A DNA stretch of 64,000 nt, taken from positions 2,616,501-2,680,500 of the forward strand of contig LR990053.1 of assembly GCA_905147135.1 (NCBI GenBank), written 5' to 3'. Each line of letters opens with the position of its first letter. Positions within the stretch are counted from its first letter, which is position 1. Positions 1 to 12,300 of the stretch are shown piece after piece. The translations under genes were made by a program, and so were the position numbers. The notes beneath the pieces were generated by a model. That model searched no databases. It was not told the origin of the DNA and worked only from the letters and a program-made list of their open reading frames with translations. Source of the stretch: Blastobasis lacticolella. Lineage: Eukaryota; Arthropoda; Insecta; Lepidoptera; Blastobasidae.

Positions 1-195
1 CACAAACGAATCAAATAATTCTTGGAATCAATATGAACAAATCATAAATAAGTAAATTCTTCTCTCATCTCGCAATCCCACCTATTTGGGGTCGGGAATT
101 AATAATAAGTATGTGACAAAAATATTTGTCGAGTCGGCAGGACCATTGGAGGTAGATAGCTCGCCTACCCCTGCGAGTGTGGAGGGTACAGTCAC

Positions 196-328
196 CTGCA
201 AGTCCTTGTGCATCATGGTGTTGTGCATGGCGAGCCCGAGCGCGCTGACGAAGGAGTACCCGCACGCGGCGCAGATGTGCGACGACGGGTGCTTCATTCG
301 CACGTGCGATAGGTACGATGTCCATTTG
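196..328 (-). CDS. ZAD zinc-finger gene, exon 8 (fingers 4 and 5)
   Basis: One base plus 44 codons. Completes finger 4 (H-x4-H) and contains finger 5 (CAAC...H-x4-H). Acceptor CCATTCCAG, donor GTGACT in phase 0, so at least one more exon lies left of the window. Confidence 0.8.
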
Positions 329-3300
329 CTGGAATGGAGATTTATTATTAGATGTAATCTTTCATCATCATCACAGCCCATCACAGCCCATAACAGTCCA
401 CTGCAGGACTTCGGGCCTCTCCCACGAAAGGGGAGGTCATTGCCATAATCTCCACGCTTGGCAGGCGGGTTGGAGATCGCAGTGCAGTTGATGTAAATCT
501 ACCCAGAAAGATGCTGCTGCCCACCTTTCGGATTTGTCCCTTAGTCGCCTCTTACGACACCCACGGGAAGAGATGGGGTGGTGTTATTCTTTGAGGTGGC
601 AGCACCACACACCACATGTAATCTTTACATAGTATTAAACACAGTCGCTTACCGCCGTCTGGCCACGCCTTCTCCACGGAGTTTAATGCGGTTTTCAATA
701 ATAGATAGAGAGGTTGAAGAGGAAGGTTTTTATAAGCAAGAAAAAATAAGGGTAGGTAGGGGTAAAGTAGGTACGCGAACGTAGTCGCGCCGGGTTCACT
801 AGTCATTCATAAGAGACAGTTGTACAGATACTGCTAGGACTGTAGCGTGTGTCAGCTTAACATCCAACCAAAACTTATAAACTTTATACTGAAGTGATTC
901 AATTTTGAAAAACGCGTTCATTCACATTATACACACTTTATGTGCATGAAGCAGCGCGTCCATAAAGCAGAATAAATACTCACGTGGAAACCTCGTCGCA
1001 ATGTTGGCATTTATACGTGACGCCTTTGTGCCACCTCTGGTGCTGCTTTGCTTGAGTCCTTGAAAACAAATAGTAGTTTATGCAACTGTCATATAAAAGG
1101 GGGTATTAAAACATGAGTGTCTGTTTATCATACGAGGCGCAGCCGAGTATGATAATAGTTTGACACGAGTGTTTTAATACCTAATTATATGCAGTTGCAT
1201 ACACTACTTTATCTACACTCATATTTTTATGTTAAAATATCGTACCTATAATTTTCTCAACTTTGGAAGTAAGCTGCGAGTCAGTTCTGTTCTCTATCTA
1301 CGCATCGAGGATATCAAGCGTGGGAAATTCACTTCATTACTTTCATAATTATCTATTTATTTGCTTCAAACAAGAAAAAACATTCACAAACACAAATTAC
1401 AACATTTAGAAAAAATATTCGGTTTAGCGGGAAAATAATTACACAGAATATAAACAGGAGAATTTTGAATTTGTCAAAGACATTTAGGTATTCAGCCTAC
1501 ATTTCGCTGTGTCTCGGCGCCCGACAAGAATTTAAAAAATATAAGTGTTGCATAATGATTAAAAAGTTATTTTACGTTACAGCTGTAATGAAATTAGTAT
1601 GGGAAATGCTGTATCGAAAAGTAATTTTTTTAAATTTTATAGACTGGCGTGATAAAAGTGTATCCTTAAACAACTGTTTTCGAATATGAAATTGGAACAT
1701 TACGCTATGAGTGTAGATAAAGATCTTTAATAAACTACTAAGTCACGGCAAGTTTTTAAAAACCAAATAATTAGAAGGAGAATTGAGGAAAGAAAAGAAG
1801 AGATTCTAAGAAAAGTTCTAAAATAATCTAATTAATCAATTAGATTATGCGCCAATTGTGGGTACCTATATTTGCATTCAACCAAACTAGCAAGTTGCAA
1901 CCGTTTGGCAAATACGTTCAGTTTAAACTAGTGGTTTATTGAAAATAATATATCTACGCGTTTAATTTTGCTTTTGTTAGTGTAACCGTCACATTCCAGC
2001 TGACCGTTGGTAGTAGACAGACACACAAATATATACCACTTCTTGCGTCGCAGGTTAGAAACAGTTAGGTTAAGTACTTGCTGACAGGTGGCTTGCTTAG
2101 CGCCTAGATTAGAGCCTAGCTGAGCCTAGCTTGTAATAGCTACTTGCCTAACGAGTAGGTGTCACACACGCAGTGCAGCCGGCTGAGAACATTCTATATC
2201 TCCCGTTCGATTAATTTCACTACTCGCTAGGCCGACGAAGATGTCTAGCAGACTAATGCTCTTATTCCATTCGACTAAATTCAGAAGCATAAAGCGTGAG
2301 AGCAGTTCAAAGTGAAATGTATTGCTCATAGAATAAGCAGATCGAATATAAGCAGGCGTGGCAGACCGGCATGTCAAACAACTGAACCACTCAGGTCGTC
2401 AAATAGAGGTGATGAGGAAGATGTAAGTACAATAGTCCCCGCGGGCGGAAAGCTAGTGTAAAAATCAAGCTCACGTGGTCTTGGAGACGTAGTCGCAGGA
2501 GTTGCAGGAGTACTTCTTGGCGTGGTTGGCCGCGTGCTTCTGCAGCGCGCGCTTCGACGGGAACCGGAACCGGCACACCGAGCACTCGATCGCGCCCGAC
2601 GACTGCGGACGGGGCTTGGCTCATTATTATAATACAATCTGTAGCCGTATTCACAATGGCTCGGAAATCGGATTCGGATACGGAATCGAGAAAGAACCCC
2701 GCAAAAGTTCTTAGGAAAACGTGGTTTCAGTTCATTTTGATGAAATTTTCATATGTTATAGAGAGTAAAGTTTCCGTTTAATCTATCGGGATTCTGAATA
2801 ACAGTTTTCGAATCGATCGACACGGATTCGCCGCTCACGAATTTCGTGTCGAATCATTCGAAAAATGGTTTCGAATCATTGTGAATACGGCTACTGGTCA
2901 GGTTCCCCTGGTAGCCTGGCCACGGGGGTCAGATGGTAGTCGCTCCACTGTAATTACCTGATCGCCAAATCCTCGATCATGGTCAAAGGGGACCCCGGGC
3001 CCTCGCGCTTGAGAGGACAAACGCGACATTAATGCCAAGATGACGAGTATTCAACGAGCAGACAGCCCACCAGAGGATATAGTGCGAGTTTACAGTGACG
3101 ATTCTATTCGATAGATGCTATCATCATCATATCAGCCAGAGGATGCCCACTGCTGGGCAATAGGCCGCCCCCAGAGATCTCCACAAAGGCCGGTGCTGTG
3201 CCTTCCACATCCAGCTGGTACCTGATATCTTGACCAGGTCATCGGTCCGCTTTGTGGGAGCGTCACCCACGCTGCGTCTTCCGGTACGTGGTCGCTCCTA

Positions 3301-6300
3301 GAGAACTTTACTGCCCCATCGGCCATCTGTTCTGTGACCTATGTGCCCTGCCCACTACCACTTTAGCCTGGCAATCCTTTGTGTACTTCAGTTCGTCACA
3401 AACTTTTTTACGCTCTTGTTAGCGACATCGTATTGAACCATAACTGTTAACTCGCACTGAGCCCTCCGATGGTAAGCGGTGACTGTCAATTCAATTGAAT
3501 TTAAAATAGCAGCAGGCGCATATCCAACGAAGTATGATGATAATATGGATTATTCATGGATTGCTCCGGCAGAAGACTAGCCGGAAACAGTTGGTTTATA
3601 TCAGCACGACTAGCACGAGCGTGCTCTCGCGCGCGACAGAAGAAAATAGGCGCGACATATATACTTCTATCTCTCTCTTTCACTTTGGTATTGATAGAAG
3701 GAAATAAAGGCTCTCACGCTGCGCGCACGTGCAGTGCGCGTTTCCTCATCCATCAACCTATTCATACATGCTCGTCTGTTTAGGGAACTCTCTCTCCCTC
3801 TATTATAATAAAAACAGCTTTAATAATAAAGATATCGACTCACAGGACTGTGCTTCTCGACGTGGTGCTTGAAGGCGTCGGTGTCGATGAACCCCTTGAA
3901 GCAGAGGTTGCACTTGAACGGCGCGTTCTTGTAGTTGGCGGTCTCCTTCCGCTTCGTTATCTCCTCCATCTGCTCCTCGATCTGGAACGGGAGGTGGGCT
4001 GGGTTCGAGACGGAAGAATTCTTTACATTATTTATAATCGAAATCATAATATCAAAATTTCTTTATAGTTACTCCAGGACCTAACCGTAACCTTGGTTCG
4101 AACTACAAATGTCGATTATCGGTAGATCGGCGGATCGTTGCGAGTCACTTAGACGACGCTTAAGTTGGTTTCAGATATTCCTAACAAAAAAAAGTACTGC
4201 ACCAACACTTAACCTTTACGTAAAAACTAAACACGCTCTTAACATTATGACTTCCTGGAATACCTTAGCGAGCGGCAGTGTTGGGCAAAATTTAATTGCA
4301 AGTTACAATTAAAAATAACAATTGATTAATTGTTAATTGTGAAATATCAATTAACAATTGATTAATTGTTAATTGTGACGTTGCAATTAACAATTGATTA
4401 CTTGTTAATTGTGACGTTGCAATTAACAATTAATCAATTGTTAACTGTTCTTGTAATTAAACTTTAATTAAATTTAAATAATGTAATTAGTAATATTATA
4501 AGATTAAGGAGTGGCACAGGGTAGGGCTTTCACAAGCTTGACCTTAATGGCCATGCTAAATCGTTATTCATGATAGCCACACAGAATATATATACTAGTA
4601 CTTAAGAATAGAAAATTCTTTCCGCAAATAGCTTTCAACATAATAATGCGTTTACATATTATTTTGTCTCTCTCGCGTCCTACTCTTACCTCTCAGCCCT
4701 CGAGCGGCCCGATCGGGCCGCATAACAATATAAATCTGTGATTTTTAATTGTTAGTTTTACTTGTCTCTTGTAACAATTAAAAATATTATTTGAATTATT
4801 TTAATTGTCTCTTGCAATTAACGTGAGTTTATTTAAATAAATTAATTGCAATACGCAAATAACAGATTAATTGCAATTAAATCAATTGTGATTAAATTAA
4901 TTGCAATTAATTTTTCAATCAATTAATATGATGATTAAAATATCAATTGTTCATGCCCAACACTGGCGAGCGGCCACACAGAAAAGACGTAAGACGCAGA
5001 CACGGCACGGACGCGGCGCCGTCGCGGACCAGTCAAGAGCGTAAGCAAGACAAGGACAGCAAGCGCTGCGGGCGAGGCCCGGCCTCCGCGCCCCGCCCGC
5101 ACCCCCGCTTTCGCCCGCGGCGCGCCCGTGCCTCGTCTTTTCTATATGTTTTAAGTCGTGTCTGCGACGCATCCGCGCCCTGTCTTTCCTGTATGTTTTG
5201 CGTCGCGACGTTTCTATACATTTAGTATGAAAGTAAATTAAACGGGCGCCGCGTCCGCGACGGCGCCGCGTCCGTGCCGTCTTTTCTGTATGTTTTAAGT
5301 CGCGTCCGCGTCCCGTCTGTGCCCCGTCCGCGACGTGTCTGCGTCTTTTCTGTGTGGCCACTCGCTTAAGGCTTCAACTTAAGAATCGCCTAAATTTAGT
5401 GCAATCGGGTATCAATATCTCTTTCAATCGTCAAAAAGTAGAAGCTTTTATTATATTCAGTAGATAAATAAGCAAGCGGGCCATCTGATGAGGTGATCAC
5501 GCTAGTTATGGTAAACTTAATGATGGTAGGAAGGGCCAAACAAAATTGGCAAACTTTCAAGAAAACTATTTCTTTTTCGGCGCAGCTAAGACCCTATAAC
5601 CGAGCCTAATGAGGATACGGAAATAACGGAACTTCCTAATGGAGGACTTAGTAGGACTCTTCAAAATAAACACAAGGTTTTCCCTGGTGAGTACAACATG
5701 GAGTTCTTCAAGAAAGGGGTTAAAAGGTTTTTACGGGGTCGGCAACGCGTGGGTGATGCCCCTGGTATTGCAAACGTCCATAGGCTGCGGTGACTATTTA
5801 CCATCAGGCAGGCCGTAAGCTTGTTTGCCACCTTGGTGGTATAAAAAAAAATAGTCAAGTTTGGTTAAGTTTATCCAATAAAATATACCAACCATCTAAG
5901 TACAGCGTATCTACTACAAATGGATACGAACTTTTCATGGCTTTAGTGGTTCAGTAGCTCATATTAGTTATCTTATAAATAGAGCCCATAACTAGTTACA
6001 TAACGTCTAATACCGCCGGCGTCGTAACGTAAAACAGTTCTGTAGCTGTATTCTCAATTATTCGAAACTGTTTCCGTGACGATCGATTCGAAAACTGTTA
6101 TTCAGAACCCCGATAGATTCCACGGAAGCTCTATTTACTATAACATATGAAAATTTCATCAAAATTAACTGAAACCATATTTTCCTAAGTACTTTTGCGG
6201 GGTCCTTTGTCGATTCCGTATCCGAATCCGATTTCCGAGCCGTTGTGAATACGGCTACTGACCCATTATACCGATGCACCTATATATGTAGGCTTATACT

Positions 6301-9300
6301 AGTCCATTGCTGGGCATAAATAAGGCCTCCACACAGAGTACCAATGCACCCTGTTCTCAGCCGCATCCAGCATCCACCTGCAGCCTTTCGCAAACCATCG
6401 CTCCACGTGGTTGAATAGAATAGAAAAAAAGAATAGAAAAAAATTTATTTGGCACTACATACAACTTATAAGTAACACAAAAGACGAAATTTATTTCTGA
6501 CGACGGACTACTAACTAACTAATTACTAACTTAAGCCGCATGTGTATGCTGCAGTAACGCAAAAAGGTCATGGCTCAGCGCAGTGTTGCTTGGGAGAGCA
6601 ACACACTGATATTCTGCCAAGACCCGCAAAGAAGGGTGCATGGTAAACTACGATACCATTAATGAGGTGCAACTACCCAATTATCAGCATAGAGTCTGGT
6701 ACTTTGTGTAATGTGTGTGTGCTTATCAATTGCCAATTTCACTATAATATATTCACAGCAGTAAAATAAATTGAGTAAAGATGCTTATACATATACATAC
6801 ATGTATAAAATAATACTTATTACGCCTACAAATCCTATCCAGCAGCGTCAAAGACATACCTCCGCTATCGCAAAAAGTGTTCTGGTATACCCTCTACGTC
6901 TACCTGAATTTTTAAAATATAGCATCTGTAGTGCTTCTTAAACGTACACTTTGAACCTAACAATCTTAAAGGTTGGTTGGTTGAGGGAATCCTATACCAC
7001 GCTTGCCGCTTGCTGGTCTCCATGGATTAATCGCCGGAAAAGCTAGTTGAGCGATACCAGCTTTAGAAATTAAGAACTTGTTTTCAAAAGGAAGCTGACA
7101 TTACTCTAATTAGCAGGATCATTTAACCCAGTAAGTTTTGATCACACTAAAGGAAAAGAAAATATACATTTTCCTGCAATGCGAAAGTTTATAAATAAAT
7201 CATAAATCAATGAGATAAAAGAAAAGCAACTGTGTTTACCAATTTAAAAATTTTTATTTATCAATGATTGCGCATTTAAAATCGATTAGAATGAGTCACA
7301 TCATATTCCAAATAGCGGACAAGGAAAACCTAACACATGCCATCATGTCACCACTTACAAGAATTCGGTATCAACAATATTCAGTAGTGTCACTGCGCAA
7401 AAACAGTAGAAACAAAAAGAAATTAACCTTAAGATTTTATCAAGGTGCTAGATCAGCCACCCAGTAGATCAGTTGGAGCACAACGACATTTCTGTCAAGT
7501 TTAATTAATATTCATATAGTGGAGAAAGTTTACCTTCTCAGTAGTGAAAGGATATAAAGGTGTAGACTAGTACCTAAGTAATAGAGAGAGACAATCGTAT
7601 TTTCGAGAAGATGTAACTTAAAGTATAACAAAAATACGTTCTTAATAACCTACCCTTCGTTACTTTCACAAGGTTCTATTAGATTCATATCACTGAACTA
7701 CCTATACTTCTAAATTTTTATTGTGTACAAATATTTCTTAATATTTGATATAAAACAATACAATCCATATGGCGTTACAAATAACATTGCGATTCATTCA
7801 AGCGTCTAAGAAGCTTTTATTGTTCCTGTGCTATCCAAATCCAATACAAAACGAAGGTGTATATTTATCTATCTATCCTGTGCGTTTGTCTTTAGTGTAT
7901 TATATTTACTATATAATTAACAAAAAACATGAATATGAAATATAAAAATAAAAGAATACCACTCTATTTATCTATTGTACCTATACAGTGGCTCTACTGT
8001 GCCCTTCTCACAGCCGAAACTGACCTCAGATAACTAACCGACCTCAAAATCACATCTTGGCATTGCCACATCGATAACGTTCATGTGCAAACGTTTGCTA
8101 GTCCACTAGCTACTGCTCTAGAGAATTCTATCATAAAGCGTGTTGTTAGGTACCAAATTTCCTTGTCAAAAATGAAGGTGGTTTTCGGTGTCCTGTTCGC
8201 AGTTTCCGTGGCGGTTCTATCAGTGGAGTGCGACCATTTCGTAGTAGGCAATGTGGCCAACAGAGTGTTGCTGGCGAAACACGAGTTAGTCGAATACAAC
8301 GCGATACCATTCATGAAGCGTGTGAAGTACTACTTCTTCTCTGGTCCAGCTTACAAGAAGATAGAGGTATGTTTGTTTTTTAGGGGACTAATTTGGTATT
8401 TTGGCGCGCGAGGCCTAACTTGGGTACAGCTGTCGCAGCCTTGACAACTTTTACTAGGTAACTAGTTCTGACGTAGGTATCTAGTACAGTACACACCTAG
8501 ATTTCGATAGTCTATCCCTAAACATACTCGTAGAGTCTGGCTGGCAAAACCTCCAATAAATCTTGTAAACAATCGTGTCTGTACATTGAAGATATGTCAG
8601 AGAATAAATTTGGGGGTATAAGAGGTACTGAGACGTAAGCAGGCCTACAAATATTTTATTATGAACTTTTGTCTGTTTATCTGTCTGTGCAAACATCACG
8701 CAATAACCGCAGAATGGATTTTGATGGTGTTTTCTAGTTTGGTAGCTTGATGTCGAAATTAAAATCTAAGCCACGTTTCATCTAACTCGGTTAGATAGAA
8801 CCAGAGATACAACTTGACCTCTCCGCAGTACTAGCGTAATACAACAAAGAGATCATTTAAAATGTTCGGGCGGGCAAAAGTTAAGCTTCCATAAAAACTT
8901 GCGGGCGAATTTACGGCAAAAGCTAGTTATAATTGAACTCAAATATTTCCCAAACTACTGAACCAATTTAGATGAATCACAGCTAAGAATGATAACGATT
9001 AAACTGGCTTTGATAAAACCGTATAGTTTGTCCCTCCATTCCCGACCTTCGTACGATGCTACAGCAGAAACACAGGCACACACACGTCATTATATCAGTG
9101 AGGTGCAAAAATCTCACCGCTCGTGTTTTCCTCTGTATGTAGATAGAGTGATTTAACTTTCAAGAGAAATATTTATAGGGTAGACAGCACGCGAACGAAG
9201 TCGCAACGGGCCAGCTACTCGTAGTTAAAAATAAAGACAATAAACTCCAAACTCTTGGTCGTTACGTTAGTAGTTATAGCAGTAGTTATGTCAAAATACA

Positions 9301-12300
9301 GTTATTTATTCAAGCAAAGCTCCCAAATCACTGGACTCCTTATATCTGACAGGTGGCAACACCGTTATTTGAGATCTTCACGGATCGCGTAAAACTAGCC
9401 TCCGTCAAACCAACGCCTTCAGCTTGCAATTCCGTGATTACGTATGTGAATGTTGATCGAAACCTATATTCCTACACGTTATCCATAACCACATCTCCCA
9501 CAGGGCATCCAGGCATTGGACACATTGCACTCCGGAGCGTCAATGAACGTCACAGCTGGCGGTCTTGGCTACTCGTTCGTCAATCTGCGCATGAAGAGCG
9601 ATCGCGGCAAGGGGCTGGCGTACGACATCGGGATTTACGTCAACCAAGACTTTAACTGATTTTGTTTACTACCCACCGAAGTTGGACGATCTATGCATGT
9701 GTGATTTACCGATCTGTGTATAAAAAATCTAAGATAGTTAGCTAATTGTATCATAGTAGTTAAGATAGTTTTGGTACTTCTGTCAGAGAATGATCACATT
9801 ATTTGTTCAAGAATATCAAGGAACAAAAAATCACAATATTTTTTAAGTAAATATTAAATAGTAATTATTGTAATAATAAAACAATTGGACTATAGCAATG
9901 TTTTTAACTTGCACACGCTAAGCCTAAAATAAAATATTCAGAGAAGAAAGGTATCTTAAACTTCCGAGGTATGTCGGCCAAATATCAATTGGCCTCTGTA
10001 GATTCTGTGGACTACACAAAATGTGGACGGCCACTGTTGGGCACAGGCCTCCCCCAAATATCTTTATAAAGACCGGTGCTGTGACATTCAACGAATTATT
10101 TGGCCACCTGACCATATGATAATCTATATGACATTATGGACTATGTGGCCAGCTGATTCGTTGTACGACCTTTACAAGGTCATCGGTCAACCTTGCGGGG
10201 GCCTGCCCACGCCGGCGCCGCGTCTTTCACTACGTGGTGGCCACTTAAGAACATTACTGTCCCATCGGCATTTGGTCTCTAACCACTTGAGTAGCTGCAG
10301 TGGTGGAGTGGTTCGAGAGAGGGCGATGATGTAACAGAATCTTTACCAGCGTACAGCGTATCATCAAACAGCCAGCTATGGTCAACTGTTGGCTTTGTAT
10401 CACAGCGGCATCGGCGGTGGCGGGTGGATTCCGAGATTGAAGCGTTAATTACCAAACAGACAGTTGGGGAATCCCCGAGGAAGTACAAGTTACATACACT
10501 TTTTACTCAAATATTGCTTTAACTACTGAACAGATTTTTATGAAGCAAAGCCAAGAAACCTATCTATCCCAGTTTAATAGAGTATCTGGTTTTCAAATAA
10601 TAAAAACATCGTAGATAGAACGAAAGCTTGTTATAAAAATAATTTATTTGAGAACTTTTTATATGTTCGACCGCTGTCACGTTAAGACACTCACAGTAAG
10701 CTTGATAACGGTGCAGTACTGGTCCGAGTCCACTTCGTCGTCGAGCACGCCGCCCGTGTTGGCCGTGCGGCGAGTCTAGCATCTAGTCTAGCGCCCAGAA
10801 TACTAATACTATTTCTAGCCCTAGAGGTAGTGGTAGTACATTACAGTCACACAAACAGAGGGTACTCTAAGAAAAATCAAGGGTCAATAGTATGGACTCA
10901 TAAATGGAGCGGAAACAGAACTTAAATCTGTGCGCCACCTAGTGGCGCTCTGCTGGAACTACGTTGATGACGTCACTTTCGTCGTTCGGCGAATGTGAAG
11001 ACATTACGATTAGGTACAGCAACTGTGTTATTGTAACTGCAGCCTTTTTGGTAGGTAGGTAGGTATCCCTAAGAATATAATACAAAACACTTAAAAATAT
11101 CAAGAAAAGGCACCCCAACGGATGGGAGGGGGGATATTTTTTCTACCGCTATCACGTAAGACACTCACAGTGAGCTTGATAACGGTGCAGTACTGGTCCA
11201 AGTCCACTTCGTCGTCGAGCACGCCGCCCGTGTTGGCCGTGCGACGCGGCCGCGGGGACGCGGGACGGCTCTTGCGGGGACGCCCGCGCTTCTTCGGAGG
11301 GGGGTCCGCCGGTGGGTTCTGGTGATGGTGGGTGCTTGGTTAGACTAGTAAGAGGAGAAGGTTGGACTTGTCCAATGCGCTGGTCAGACCATTCGCTCCA
11401 CAATGAACACTATGGGCTGTGATGATATCCACATTACCGAGGATAGGACGAGCTGGCGCTAAATAGTCCACAAAAAAGTTATCCAGCGAGATCACGTCCC
11501 TCAGTAAAGAAGTGATACGATGCAAGGTGGAGAATAGCTTTAAGTACTAATGACGAGTCGTAACTTTCGGCTGCCAAGCAACAATGCGTGTCGTATTGTT
11601 CATGTTTGAAGGATAAGGATCACATCATCGTCTTAGCGCTTACCCCGGCCTCTGCCAGGGTCCGCTTTCTTACTCATTCTTCTCCACTTCGCCCGGCCTT
11701 CCGCATGATCTCGTCGTAAACCGTTGGCTCTCGCATTCGACTCAGCGATGTAAATCCATCGCTTCTTGGGTCGCCTACGGGGCCTCTTTCCTGATACCAG
11801 CAGGTTCAGGCACCTATTTCCCACGTATCGCTGAGGCTTACGCAACACGTGACCAACGCAGACGAGCCCCCTCGATCTTATCTGCGATATCCCTTACGCC
11901 AAGGCTGCCACGGATGTACTCGTTACGTATTCGATCGAGTCGCGTAACTCCGCACATCCACCGCAGCATTTTCATTTCGTTGGCGTGAAATTCGCGAGCG
12001 TGTTTCATCAGCGCTGGCCATGTCTCGCAGTTTGAAGGATAAGGATGCTAGTGCTAATACATAATTTTTTCACATATAGGTAAAGCTCGTTTAATCTAAA
12101 ATGCCGCGCCCCACTATCGCATTAACGCACACAAGCAAGTTTAAAATATGGACGCAATACATATACAAATGCCGTTGTAATTGGTCATTCAGTTGCCGGT
12201 GAAATTCAAACGTAGGAGCACGCGTCGTTCATTGGCTCCCACACAGATGAAGTGTCGTTATCAATATTTGCACTCACACATCGAAATCAACTAACTAAGT

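Noticed and set aside
2374..2654. Two 87-codon minus-strand frames over 2374-2654
   Set aside because: Out-of-frame shadows of zinc-finger exon 6, whose true frame has perfect C2H2 spacing and splice signals.
4951..5361. 136-codon minus-strand open frame, Arg/His-rich
   Set aside because: Arises from GC-rich CGCGGACG repeats of an inverted-repeat element; no conserved motif and overlapping frames are equally open.
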